64,000 nucleotides of DNA from Leptodactylus fallax (GCA_947044405.1 CAMRHE010000115.1:2852001-2916000); one strand, 5' to 3'. Numbered from the stretch's first letter, positions 19,430 to 31,068 are shown. Program-made: numbers and translations. The notes: a model not told the origin generated them from the sequence alone.

Positions 19430-20017
19430 ACAACCTCTTTAAAGGATTTATCCATCTTCCTAATATTGATGGCCTGTCCTTAGGATAGGCCATCAATATT
19501 ACATCTACGATGATACAACAGCCAGGACCTCTGCAGATCAGCTTTTCCAGGACAGTGCGGCTACAGGTAAAGGTAACAATTCTAGGAGCCATGCTGTTCA
19601 CTTGCCATACAAGGTGTAGCAGTAGGTTTAGGTAGTGCAGTGGTGCACATGGTATAGTGGGTGAGCAGCATGGCTCCCGGCATGTTATTACCTTTAGCCG
19701 CCCTGTCTCGGTACCGCTGATCTGCAGGGGTTCTGATGGTGGGCCCCTAGAAACAATTCCACGGGGGGGGCCCAGGAAACCCCGGCGGGGGCGGGAGGGG
19801 CCCCCCCCCCCCCGCCCCCCGGTTGGGGGGGGGGGGGGGGGGCGGGGGGGTCCCTTCCTGGGGGGGGGGTAAAAAAAAAAAAAATGGAGGTATAGGGGGG
19901 TTTCCTTTTTTTTGGGGGGAGGGGGTGGGGTTTTATATTTTTGTTTTTTTTGGTGGCTTGTTGGCACCCTTGCTGGCACATCCTGAAGGGGGCCCTAGGT
20001 GTCCCTGATGTTGACTG
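19430..20017 (+). mobile_element. Right-hand remainder of a hAT-like element carrying the Tx1 insertion
   Basis: Positions 19430 to about 19770 align closely with 53664-53998, inside the complete hAT-like element at 50693-54022 (both contain gatggcctgtccttagga and gtaccgctgatctgcagg). The very end (ggggccctaggtgtcc to gactgc, about 19989-20017) resembles the end of that element, with about 220 bases of abnormal sequence in between. The Tx1 array therefore appears to sit inside this element, with the left part of the element outside the window. Confidence 0.68.
19765..19987. other. G/C and A/T homopolymer stretch, likely unreliable sequence
   Basis: Long runs of G, C, A and T follow each other with little other content: a C run near 19800-19815, G runs at 19825-19845 and 19860-19870, an A run near 19870-19885. 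The homologous region at 53990-54022 has ordinary sequence of about 30 bases instead. This looks like a gap-filling or low-quality base-calling artefact, though a real insertion cannot be ruled out. Confidence 0.6.
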
Positions 20018-20545
20018 CATACACTATGACACGGCCCATTCTTTGAATGACCTACTTTACCCTATAACCCAGCTCTACAAAGGTAATGAGTATGGATTGC
20101 TGCCTTAGCTAAGACTATTAAAAAAGTTTGGTGGATACAGGATGTCTTCCTGGATGGTAACATACATCTCACTTGAGATCCCACATTCCTATGTCATGCT
20201 AGGACTCACCCATTGAAATTTATTTAGCAAGCGCTGAGGGTGCGGAACATCTTGTATACAGTTCAATGAACCAGTAGAGACAATGTGAACTTTGGTTGAT
20301 TGATACATGAGGACTACATTTCTAATGCACCATGTCAGATTTATTTATGATTTGCTTTTATTTTTACCACCCACATTCAGCAAGATATTTATTTTTACTA
20401 AGTTTGAAACCAGGGAAATATCCAGCATGCCGCAATATTAAAAACACATTTTTATTTCTTCGTGTTAAAACACAATGCACATCCTAAGAAACAGAACAGA
20501 TTTTTTTTTTTACATTGTGCACAGCAGGCTGTTTTTCTTTGGATG
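20018..20545. other. No recognisable feature
   Basis: AT-rich sequence with stops in all frames. I see no gene, terminal repeat or tandem repeat. Confidence 0.5.
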
Positions 20546-21594
20546 CAGAGCGTAACGATTGTGGTCGCGACCACAACTCGATCCGGAGGAGTATGGGATC
20601 CGCGGCCAGCTGGAAATGGCTGGGGCCCTGGACTACCATAATAGCGGTCGGGGAAAAAGGCTTTATATATTGTTGCATGTGGCAGGTCCCCTTTCCAATA
20701 GATGCCAGCCCAGGGGAGGTGACTAAAAATAAGAAATACTTATACTCACCTCTCCTGGATTGCTGATGATCCCCGGCATTCTCTCCGGGGCTCCTCTGGT
20801 GTGTGACTGAAGTCACTGCTGGGGCCTGTGATTGGGCCCCAGTGGTCATATGGGGCACACCGGCGTAATGATGTCAGTGCGCCCCATGTGACCGCTGAGG
20901 CCCAATCACAGGCCCCAGCAGTGATGTCTGGGTTGCGTTTACCTCAGTCGTCAGGAGACTATAATAATGCTGTCTGGGAGCCACTGTGGAGCATATAATA
21001 CTGCGTGGGGGCCACTGTGGAGCAATTATACAGTGTGGGGGGCCACTGTGGAGCATATTATACTGTGTGGGGCCACTGTGGAGCATATAATGTGCGGGGG
21101 CCACTGTGGAGCATATTATACAGTGTGGGGACCACTGTGGAGCATATTATACTGTGTGGGGGCCCGTCACTATTCACATCACACGCCATTTGTTTTATAG
21201 CAGCCGTGCTCTATTATTACAGGCTGTAATAACATTGCATGGGGATTATAAAACAGATACTGTGCAATGTAGATAGTGAAGGGGTCAAAGCGCTCGCAAA
21301 GCCATCACAGTATCTTCAAAGGGTTGATCAGCAGGGGCCTCTCTTAGATTGTTAGGACCCTGCAGATCAGCTATCTCCCACAGCACACAGAATTGTTTAC
21401 ATGCTGGATGTTGCTCACTCACTGTATTCTTGAGAACTGCAGTTGTGAGTACTAAATCTGCATCCCTTTCAAGTATCTAAGATACCACTGAAGCACCCAT
21501 TACCATCACTATCAAGAATTCCCTGTAGGGAGGGGGTAGGGGGCCACAGACAAAAGTTTGCACCGGGGCCCACAAGACTTTAGTTACGCCACTG
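20546..21594 (+). mobile_element. Non-autonomous repeat with GTAAC-type inverted termini and internal minisatellite
   Basis: It begins cagagcgtaacga and ends agttacgccactg, giving short inverted termini of the cagtggcgtaac type. The left half (gcggccagctggaaatg, gatgccagcccagggga) is homologous to 50855-51060, and the right half (tagggagggggtaggggg) to 52270-52287. It contains a ~31-bp minisatellite and a pair of inverted segments around 20820-20920 (caatcacaggccccag in both orientations). There is no coding capacity. Flanks do not show a convincing target duplication. Confidence 0.6.
20965..21165 (+). repeat. ~31-bp minisatellite (GGGGCCACTGTGGAGCATAT type), about 7 units
   Basis: The core gggccactgtggagcatat is repeated with ata/cta variants and a spacer of about 31 bases. 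The same unit type recurs at 31396, 40445 and 51420. Confidence 0.85.
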
Positions 21595-21692
21595 GGTGAA
21601 TGTCCATATAGAGTTTAGGCTTCCATAAACATATTCTACTGAGGACCCTTATATTATCCTAGATCACCTCCACCCCCTTACTTATACACCAT

Positions 21693-21708
21693 AGAAGTCA
21701 TAATGGAT
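21693..21708 (+). repeat. Left target site duplication of the L1-like LINE
   Basis: The sequence agaagtcataatggat is identical to 27821-27836. It is produced by target-primed reverse transcription. Confidence 0.9.
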
Positions 21709-21806
21709 GGGGCGTGGCCAGGGATTCCATGTGGTAGGACATGTTTATGAGGAGCTCCTGCCCTACCTGCACAAGCGTGGGACAGCTTGCTTTTTGGGAC
21801 ATTTTA

Positions 21807-22778
21807 ATGGGCAAGAAAACACCTACAACACCTGCCCTTGGTGACCCTCTGACCGCTGGCTGGTCTGGGCAGCCTACCCTGACCGCCTTCCTTCACCCAG
21901 CCTCTTCTACTTCGCGGGCCTCTGCGAAGCGGCGGCCATCTTCCCTGGCTGTGCCGGCTGCCTCCAGAGGTATCCATGCGGCGGCCCCTCTGCTCTCCCA
22001 GCGTGGATCCTCCGCTGCATCAGAGCACCGGCCTACTGGATACCTCACCTCTGGACACCCTTGAGGACGACCATGACCACACTCGTTTCTATGTTTCTCA
22101 GCTTCAGGATACTGTCCTGTCTCAATGCCAAGTGGTAAATGATATGCAGCGCCATCTGGAGGACTTGGACAACCGTGGTAGGTGCAACAATATTAGAGTC
22201 AAGGGGCTGCCTGAAGCAACTCGGGAGGAGGACTTACATGTCACCTTAGAGGCGATTTTCAACTCTGTCCTGCAGGAACCTCCCACACATAAGATTAAAT
22301 TGGGTAGGGCACACAGGGCCCTGCGTCCTAAGGGTACTGGTCCCACTCCACGTGACGTTCTCTGTTGCGTGCATGACTTTGCACTGAAGGAGACTATCCT
22401 CTCTAAGGCCCGGAGTCTCGGAGACATTGACTTTGATGGAGCTAAGATCCAGCTTTATCAGGACCTCTCCTGGATTACTCTACAGATAAGGATACATCTA
22501 CGCCCTCTGCTTCAGCTTTTGTGTGATCAGATACCGTATCGATGGGGATTTTCCTTTGCTTTGACAGTGAGACTCAATGGCCGTTCAGCTACCCTACGAG
22601 CCTATGCGGACCTGCAGCTGTTCTGCTCTGCCATGGACATCCCTCTTCCAGACCTGCCGAATTGGGAATTGCTTGCTACACCGCTACCGCCTCCCTGTGT
22701 CTGGACTGTCCAGAAACCTAAGCGACTGCCTCCTTCTAGCGCTTTCCCCAGGAGACCGAGGGTGGTTCCCCCCTCCCT
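21807..22778 (+). pseudogene. L1-like ORF1 (RNA-binding protein), frameshifted
   Basis: Starts at the ATG at 21807 (MGKKTPTTP). The frame changes between about 21976 and 22064, and the rest is open to beyond 22778. A short coiled-coil-like part (FYVSQLQDTVLSQ to HLEDLDNRGRCNN) leads into the RRM domain (NIRVKGLPEATREEDL) and a C-terminal domain ending near LPNWELL. This is the standard L1 ORF1p order for a trimeric RNA-binding chaperone. The protein should end shortly after 22700, but the sequence runs directly into ORF2 endonuclease sequence, which marks a deletion junction at roughly 22740-22780. Confidence 0.78.
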
Positions 22779-24986
22779 GACTGATGTATCTTTTCACTGC
22801 CCGCTCCTACACGTTCTTCTCACATCCTCACAACACACATACGAGGATAGATTATTTTTTTGGTAACACCCCGACGCTTCGTTTCCTTATTGACGACGAT
22901 ATTGGTCCCATCTCGTGGTCGGACCACGCCCCGGTGTCCGTCGCCCTTTTCCCTGCTCCAATTCCGACTAAACATTGCCACTGGCACCTTAATGAGTCCC
23001 TCCTGCATTCAGAAATAACCCGTAACTCCCTGCATACCCATTTAACTGAGTATTTTTGGGACATAAGGCCTCAGTCTCCTCTGTCTCTACCCTTTGGGAA
23101 GCCCATAAAGCTGTTATGCGAGGGCAATGCATTGCCATAGCAACGAGGCTGAAAAGGGACGAAGGGGCTAGGGAGGTGGCCCTGCGTGCTAAGTTAAAGT
23201 CCCTCACTGATAGACTGGTGTCCCGCCCCTCTCTGTCCCTCCTGGGTCAGTTGGTTGCCACTCGAACTGACTTGCGTGATTTGGCCATGCATGCCACCCA
23301 GTGTCTCCTACTCTACAGTCACCAGCGCTACTATGAGTGTGGCAATAAGGCCCATACCCTACTAGCCAAGACTCTGCAGGACCGTCATACATCTTCTACC
23401 CCCATGCAATTTGTGCCCCCTCTGGCGCCCTCCTACATCATCCGGACGCTATTGCCTCTGCTTTCCAGTCATATTACACCCGACTGTATAACCTCCCATT
23501 GAGAACCCATCCGAACCTCCCTTCTCCCCCTCAGGGGCTACAGGCTTACCTTGACTGTTTCAGTCTCCCCTCGCTACCCTCCTCTGCTCTTCGCTCGCTT
23601 AATGCCCCGATCAAAGATGAGGAACTTGCTAACACCCTAAAAAGTCTCCCGAATGGTAAAGCTCCGGGCCCTGACGGCTTCACTTATTTATATTATGAGA
23701 CTTTTTAGCCCCTGCTCCTGCCTTACCTCCGGGATCTGTTGAACTCATTTCTGGACGGTGCTCCTATCCCCCAGTCGATGCTCCACTCCCATATCACTTT
23801 AATCCCTAAACTGAATAAGGATCCCCAGGAGTGCTCCAATTATCGCCCCATAGCTCGCCTTAACTCAGATCTTAAACTTTTCACAAAAATTTGGGCCACT
23901 AGATTGAACGCTTGGCTTTCCTCTCTTATCCACAAGGACCAGGTGGGCTTCGTCCCCTGCCGTCAGGATGGCGACAACACCAGAAGGGCTGTGGATTTGA
24001 TAGATGTTGCCGGCCGAACTGCAACTCCTGTCCTTCTCTTGAGTTTAGACGCTGAGAAGGCCTTTGATCGCCTGGATTGGTCCTTTATGTTTGCTACGCT
24101 TAGGAAGTTTGGCTTTTCAGGGGCCTTTTTTACGGTGGTTACAGCGCTCTACTCATCCCCCTCTGCTGTGGTTAAAGTTCCACACGCCACCTCTTTGCCT
24201 TTCCCCATTTGTAACGGAACAAGACAGGGTTGTCCTTTATCCCCCCTTATCTTCGCCCTCTGTATTGAACCCCTAGCTTCCAAAATACGCTCCAATCCTG
24301 ATATTATGGGGATTTCTGTGCGTGACCGGGACTTTAAAGTCAGCCTTTTCGCTGACAACGTCCTGTTGACCCTCACTAATCCCCACACATCACTCCCCAA
24401 TCTCATGTTAACGTTGCGAGATTATGGCTATTTTTCTGGGTATAAGGTTAATGCTTCCAAAACGGAGGCTCTCCTTTTAAAGATCCCAAACCCTGCCCTC
24501 CAACTCCTCCGTCACAATTATGACTTCCAGTGGAAAACGCGTTCCCTTCGTTATCTGGGTATCCAACTGCCCCCCTCCTATGCTACTCTATACTCAACTA
24601 TTTTGTGACCTTCGCTCTCTATTGGATAAGTGGCGTCCCTTACACATTTCCCTGATAGGGCGGATCACTGCCGTTAAAATGACACTCTTCCCTAAACTGC
24701 TCTATTTCTTTGAAACCTTGCCGGTGGCAATCCCCCGCTCAGAACTTTGTTCTCTTCAAAAGGCTATCTTTCAATTTATTTGGAACGGAAAGAGACATTG
24801 CATCCCACGCTCGGTTATGCTGGCTGGTAAGGCAGAGGGGGGTCTTGCGGTCCCACACCTGCTCCACTACTATTGGGCGACCCATTTACATTGTATTCCG
24901 TTTTGGACGTTGGCCCGGGCCTATACTAATTGGGTGGAGGTAGAAAAGCTCTGGTTGACTCCTATCCACCCCAATGCTTTCTTGTG
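22779..24986 (+). pseudogene. L1-like ORF2: endonuclease tail and reverse transcriptase, part before the Tc1 insertion
   Basis: It opens with the end of the endonuclease only (SYTFFSHPHNTHTRIDYFFG, then SWSDHAPVSV). The N-terminal catalytic Asn and Glu and the GDFN box are gone. After several frame changes the reverse transcriptase is seen: NGKAPGPDGFTYLYYETF followed by a stop at 23707, then IPKLNKDPQECSNYRPIA, LSLDAEKAFDRLDW, GTRQGCPLSPLIFA and, at about 24347, FADNVLL in place of the usual FADD. The second catalytic Asp is thus Asn. The thumb region continues in another frame to 24986. The Tc1 insertion at 25499 interrupts the C-terminal part. Confidence 0.85.
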
Positions 24987-25498
24987 AACTCGCTCAACCC
25001 CCCTGCCTCCGACATCTCTCCTAGGACATATCCGCTTCACTAGAGCTATATGGAATACTTGTTATAAGCTTTTCCCCCTTGCCTCCCGCCATTCCTGTAT
25101 GATTTCTTTCCTATTTAATCCTTTCCTCCCGGGGGGCTGGAAGCTAATATGGTGCACCCCTGGAGCAGACTGGGTCTGTTCCACATTGTTGACCTGATTG
25201 ACCCGTCGACCTTGGAGCTCAGGCCCTTTGACTATTTTACCTCTACCTTGCACTTGCAATCCTCTGAGTGGCTTCATTATAGGCGGATTTTATGACCACT
25301 TTGTTTGGGGCCCCGCGGGTGTCCGTCTCTACCTCCTTTGAGAAGATTTGCAGAGCCGGTACCTCTATGAGGGGCTTGATATCGGATATCTATCGTATTC
25401 TCTCTTCCCCGAGGGGCGGGCCGCCCTTGTTCACAAATATATGGTCAGGTGGTCAGAAGCTCTAGGTAAGCAGATCTCCCCGGCGCAATGGCAGATTT

Positions 25499-27111
25499 CA
25501 GTGGGGAAAAAAAGTATTTAGTCAGCCACCAATTGTGAAAGTTCTCCCACTTAAAAAGATGAGGCCGGCCTGTAATTGACATCATAGGTAGACCTCAACT
25601 ATGAGAGACAAAATGAGAAAACATATCTAGAAAATCACATTGTCTGATTTTTTTAAGAATTTATTTGCAAATTATGGTGGAAAATAAGTATTTGGTCACC
25701 TACAAATAAGCAAGATTTCTGGCTCTCACAGACCTGTAACTTCTTCTTTAAGAGGCTCCTTTCTTCCTCCACTCATTACCTGTAGTAATGGCACCTGTTT
25801 GACATTGTTATCAGTATAAAAGACACCTGTCCACAACCTCAAACAGTCACACTCCAAACTCCACTATGGTGAAGACCAAAGAGCTGTGGAAGGACACCAG
25901 AAACAAAATTGTTGACCTGCACCAGGCTGGGAAGACTGAGTCTGCAATAGGCAGGCAGCTTGGTGTGAAGAAATCAACTGTGGGAGCAATAATTAGAGAA
26001 TGGAAGACATACAAGACCACTGATATCTCCCTCAATCAGGGGCTCCACGCAAGATCTCACCCCGTGGGGTCAAAATGATCACAAGAACGGTGAGCAAAAA
26101 TCCTAGAACCACACAGGGGGACCTAGTGAATGACCTGCAGAAAGCTGGGACTAACGTAACAAAGGCTACCATCAGTAACACACTACGCCGCCAGGGACTC
26201 AGATCCTGCAGTGCCAGACGTGTCCCCCTGCTTAAGCCAGTACATATCTGTGCCCCTCTGAAGTTTGCTAGAGAGCATTTGGATGTTCCAGAAGAGTATT
26301 GGGAGAATGTCATATGGTCAGATGAAACCAAAGTAGAACTGTTTGGTAGAAACACAACTCGTCGTGTTTGGAGAAGAGTGAATGCTGAGTTGCATCCAAA
26401 GAACACCATACCTACTGTGAAGCAAGGGGGTGGCAACATCATGTTTTGGGGCTGTTTCTCTGGAAAGGGACCAGAACGACTGATCCGTGTACATGAAAGA
26501 ATGAATGGGGCCATGTATCGTGAGATTTTGAGTGCAAACCTCCTTCCATCAGCAAGGGCATTGAAGATGAAACGTGGCTGGGTCTTTCAGCATGATAATG
26601 ATCCCAAGCACACCACCAGGGCAATGAAGGAGTGGCTTCGTAAGAAGCATTTCAAGGTCCTGGAGTGGCCTAGCCAGTCTCCAGATCTCAACCCCATAGA
26701 AAACCTTTGGAGGGAGTTGAAAGTCCGTGTTGCCCAGTGACAGCCCCAAAACATCACTGCTCTAGAGGAGATCTGCATGGAGGAATGGGCCAACATACCA
26801 GCAACAGTGTATGCCAACCTTGTGAAGACTTACAGAATACGTTTGACCTCTGTCATTGCCAACAAAGGATATATAACAAAGTATTGAGATGAACTTTTGT
26901 TATTGACCAAATACTTATTTTCCACCATTTGCAAATAAATTTGCAAATTAATTCTTTAAAAATCAGACAATGTCATTTTCTGGATTTGTTTTCTTATTTT
27001 GTCTCTCATAGTTGAGGTCTACCTATGATGTCAATTACAGGCCGGCCTCATCTTTTTAAGTGGGAGAACTTTCACAATTGGTGGCTGACTAAATACTTTT
27101 TTTCTCCACTG
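25499..27111 (+). mobile_element. Tc1-like DNA transposon inserted in the L1-like LINE
   Basis: A 1613-bp element with long terminal inverted repeats (about 25499-25700 and 26905-27111). These start cagtggggaaaa and end tctccactg, and include aggccggcctgtaattgaca with its reverse complement. TA follows the right end; the left neighbour is TT, so the left TA seems mutated. Removing the element restores continuous LINE sequence. It carries a DD34E transposase with one frameshift and one in-frame stop. Confidence 0.9.
25866..26887 (+). pseudogene. Tc1-like transposase (DD34E), two lesions
   Basis: Starts at the ATG at 25866 (MVKTKELWKDTRNKIVDLHQ). The N-terminal paired-type helix-turn-helix DNA-binding region is followed by a frame change near 26022 (one base lost). 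It then continues from 26075 through the catalytic core: [11 protein letters not shown] (first Asp), [10 protein letters not shown] (second Asp) and [11 protein letters not shown] (Glu), the DD34E order. A TGA at 26738-26740 follows VAQ, where a CGA-to-TGA change would explain the stop; the same frame runs on to TGA at 26885-26887 (ending GYITKY). Length and motifs fit a normal ~340-residue Tc1 transposase. The damage is slight, so the insertion is fairly young. Confidence 0.9.
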
Positions 27112-27630
27112 TATATGGTCCCGTGCTGCCAAATTGTCCATGTGTATTACGTTCCGTGAAACTCAGTACAAGTTACTTATGTTTTGGTATCACACACCGG
27201 TCCTCCTCCATACCCCGAATCCTAACATTCCCACGGACTGCTGGAGATGTATGTCTGGGGAGGGGACGTTGCACCACATTTTTTGGACCTGCCCATTGAT
27301 CCGCCCTTTTTGGACAGAGGTTGGGGTATTGACTGATGCGCTCTTCCTCCACGGTGTCCCACTGGACCCTTTGGTCTACTTACTTAATTTACCCCCCGAC
27401 ACCTTGGTGGAAAGGCCTCTAAACTTTTCCTATATCTCTGTACTGCTGCTAAAACGCTTGTGGCTTTTAACTGGAAAAGTGTACATCCTCCCACTGCCCC
27501 TGCCCTTGTGGCTCATGTCAAAGATGTGCGCAGCCTGGAATACCTCACTGCTATGCTCAACAACACTACAGCTGCCTTCCAGTCAGTCTGGTCCCCTTGG
27601 GATACGTACTACACTCTCCATGGTCTCTGA
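27112..27630 (+). pseudogene. L1-like ORF2 C-terminal part, after the Tc1 insertion
   Basis: ORF2 continues with WSRAAKLSM-type sequence and the C-terminal Cys/His motif (CWRCMSGEGTLHHIFWTC, about 27239-27292), the usual end region of L1 ORF2. A frame change follows. The probable natural stop is the TGA at 27628-27630 after YYTLHGL. From there to 27820 is 3'UTR with AATAAA near 27794. Confidence 0.75.
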
Positions 27631-27820
27631 TCCCCCCCCCCTTTCCCCTTGTTGTCCCCTTCCCATGTACTTGTTTTGTTTTACGTCTTGTGTCCTGTTT
27701 GTATTTATTTGGTTTGGTCCTTTTTTGCTTACCTGGTTTATGCTGTTTTTTACTGTATTTTGTGTCCTTGAATCTTTGTACAATTTAAAATTCAATAAAA
27801 ATTACAGTTGGAAAAAAAAA

Positions 27821-27836
27821 AGAAGTCATAATGGAT
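27821..27836 (+). repeat. Right target site duplication of the L1-like LINE
   Basis: The sequence agaagtcataatggat is identical to 21693-21708 and directly follows the A-rich tail. Confidence 0.9.
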
Positions 27837-30579
27837 CATAACAATTATAAATTATACATGTCCATGACATAGAATATTGATATAAACATATTAGCAGCGT
27901 TAGCTGTAAAATTATAGTATTTACAATGATAATAATAAGGTCTTCCTGCTTCGAAAAATCACAGATACCTCAAATTAAAAATAAATTGGAAAATGTTCTC
28001 TGTTTTTACAGACAGCCCAGAAATGTAATCTCTGCACAGCTTTTGGGGCCTAAATGGAGGCAAGGGGAGGCCAAGCTGCTCTGTGGTAAGAAGCTGCATA
28101 GTCTTTGTGCACTCCCTACAGGCCCCATGTATAATCCCTTATTACCATGGCTGTGAAGTCCGTAGGCTAAACCACCGACTCTGATTCTGACTTCTCTTTT
28201 TTTTCCACAGCATGACTCCAACTCCTTCATAAATGATTGACAGTCATGATCAGATAGAAGCAGTAAATACATACCTCCCAACCATCCCGGATTCTGCGGG
28301 ACAGTCCCAGATTGTGGTTCCTGTCCCGCCGTCCCAGTTGGCTGGAGGTATGTCCCAGATTCAACTCATCTGCGTCTGGAGAGGACGACGCAGATGAGTT
28401 AAATACAATGGTGAAGCAGGAGCCATCCGCGTACAGCTCTTGCTTCACCACTGTTCCCCTCTGCATGCTCCGGCCCAGAAGCTGTAGGCGCAATGTGATT
28501 ACTCACTCGCATCGCCCGCACACATTGCTCACGATAAAGTGGCCCTCACTGGGAGCTGCACATAACTTAGAGATCTGAGTGTTGAAACCATGACCCTGGT
28601 TGGCCCACCCCCCTGAATCCCTAGACTTGGCTAATACAAATGGCATGTTGTATTTTCCCACAGTTTACCCCCCCCAATCTACACCCCTGAACCGAGGGAA
28701 AATAGTCTTGCTTGGATCTGGTCTGGTCTGCAAATATAAGTTGAGGACTGCTACTCTAATTCATTAAAACCTCAGTAAGTGAATTCCCATCAAAGCAAAT
28801 ATGCAACAAACTATGTATCTAATTAATTATGCGGTGAACAGATGGGGGGTAACGGTGCAGTTGGGATTGTGGGGTGCAAACAGCGCAGACTTGTCACGGT
28901 CTCTGGGCACGAGGGCGCAGCGCTGGTGCTGTCCCACGTTACCACCACTGGTACCGGTGATGAGGGGGCTGCACAAATGTTGGTGGTGATTGTTCCCACG
29001 GGGCGCTTCCCCTATACTGTACTGACTGGTGGTGTTTGGGGCGCCCTGATGTTGTCGGTGCAGAGTCAGACACAGAAACTGTTGTAAAGTTGAATCAGAG
29101 TTGAACTTTTACTGAAGACTCTTCCATAGGTGTAGAGGCACAAATGCTAAACAGTTTCAGTACACAATAACGGGGTACGCCTGGTGACACAGTGATCAGC
29201 TGACTTCTCCCCTTTACCCAGGTGATGTCCTCTCATTGGACATTTGGTTACTATTCAATCCTATGGGAGGTGTAATGCATGTGTGAGACTCAGGACCCCC
29301 TGCTATGTCACACAGGCTACAAAGCAACAGGAAATAATACAATGCAATTACTACAGAGATCACCCTCAGCCCAGCCACAGCCAGCTCTGGGATGCCACAA
29401 TTATACAATATTAATAACTGCATAATATCATTACAAGTAATTCATTACTTTATTTTAAAGCCAGAGTCAATAACATTTTTCCGACTAAAATTGGTTCTGA
29501 TTCCAACTCCACAACCCTGCTTATTACTATAAGCATGAGCCCTTACAATATTGTATCTGACCTTGGAATAAGAGCGTAACCTATCATAAATACAAGTAAA
29601 TTATTAACATGATACCAGAAACTCTTAAAAAGAAAAAGCAATCACAACTCTATTTTTGACGCTAGCTTTACACCTGTGTTCGGGTTTTCATTCTTCGGGT
29701 CCGCTTGGGGACCAGAGAGACGGAAACCCAATCCACTTAAAAAGTGATTACCTGCGGAAACCCCCGGACCCCACAGACTATAATGGGGTCTGCCCAGTTT
29801 CTGCCCGAAAAATGTGAAGAGAAAAGTCCTGCTTGCAAGAAGATGTATGGTTCTTGTTCACTCTCTCCAGGCCCCATGCATGAGCCCTTATTACTAGGAG
29901 CATGAGCCCTTACGATAATGCATCTGACTAGAAGTCAAGGAGCCACAAATTGTTTAGAGTACAGGTTCTAACTTTAAAGAGCGCCACCTATTTTTAATAA
30001 TTTATTAACTTTACGCCATTAGCTTTTAAAGGACGTGCAGATTCCCTTTAGTTTGCTAGTTCATTTTAGACTGTACAGTAAAATTCATAAAGAATATTAG
30101 AAATGTGAAAAAGTTTAACAAGTGGGAAATGAAGACTATCTTTTGCCACTATAGTCTGGAAAATAAAGGTTTATAACTACTTGGCAAAGCAATCATATTT
30201 TCCTCTGGTGCACAGTGGACACATCTATAATACCCATCATTACAGAGATCATTGCTTTCTATGGAACACTCAGCCTGTGCTCTTATAGACTCCGAGCGCA
30301 GCAATTATAATACACGTTATCTTTATGAGAGCAGATCCTGCAAGAAAAGTGATAAGAGGAATAATAGGTAATGATCTATAAATTATTAGGTATTTTGGAT
30401 GGAATCACAACTGCTTTACATAAAACTTTTTTATATTTTTTTATATATTACACAGATGTATCTAGACTTTCCTTCGCCCTGGGCAAAGATTTAGTTTGGT
30501 GACCCAGCAGTGTTTTTTTGGTACTGCAGCAACCTGCACCTAGGACACATGACCAGCCAGCCTTACACCCCAGTGAACA
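27837..30579. other. Non-coding interval with MITE fragments, no gene
   Basis: Visible pieces are: a GGAGTCGG-type repeat in two parts (about 28150-28250 and 29459-29520, gactctgattctgac and gattccaactccacaac); a small inverted repeat with caactcatctgcgtc and its complement around 28362-28402; a palindromic catacctccca unit around 28268-28350; and a fragment of the TAGGCTAGGTTCACATC MITE family around 29660-29800. A GC-richer segment at 28840-29100 is unclassified. No open frame has recognisable content. Confidence 0.5.
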
Positions 30580-31068
30580 CCTCTGACCAGGGGCGCACCG
30601 CTAATGAGGCGAATTGAGGCGGCCACCTCAGGCGGCACTGTCCGGGGGGGCGGCATTTTTACTATTTCATGTAAACCAGCCCAGGACAGGCCGCTTTAAA
30701 AAAAAAAACCCAGAGCTGAGCGCGGCCTGTCCTGGGCTGGTTTACAAGACGTCGCATCTCAGCGCAGGCGGCGATACAATGACGTCATCACGCCGCCTAC
30801 GCTGAGACACAGACGTCGCGGACAAGAGGAGGAGGCGGCGGCTGCATCAAGGCATCGCAGGTGAGTATAGCTTTTTTTTTATCTATATAAATAGGCCGTA
30901 ACCTGTTGGAGTATCCCCGGCAGGTCAGGGCCTATTTATTTACCTACCCGCGTCTGCTCGTGGCCGCCCCCGCTTCCCCTTCTGCTATGGGCCGCAGAAA
31001 GGGAAGCGGATGCCGCTGTGAGCGGCTGCGGGCATCGGTAAGTGAGGCCGCGGGCCGCAAATACTACT

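Larger units (their letters stand above)
21709..27820 (+). mobile_element. L1-like LINE with perfect target site duplication, internally deleted and split by Tc1
   Basis: It begins ggggcgtggccagg (a typical L1-clade 5' start) and ends with an A-rich tail (27812-27820) shortly after AATAAA. It is flanked on both sides by agaagtcataatggat (21693-21708 and 27821-27836), a perfect 16-bp target duplication, so both true ends are present. Order: ORF1, C-terminal end of the endonuclease, reverse transcriptase, Tc1 insertion (25499-27111), ORF2 C-terminus, short 3'UTR. Most of the endonuclease is missing and several stops and frameshifts are present. Confidence 0.9.

Noticed and set aside
20546..21594. 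8-bp target duplication for the first GTAAC-type repeat
   Set aside because: Left flank tttggatg and right flank ggtgaatg do not match well enough.
28801..29087. Possible LTR or host exon in the GC-richer segment
   Set aside because: No paired copy, no TG...CA boundaries and no conserved coding frame could be shown.
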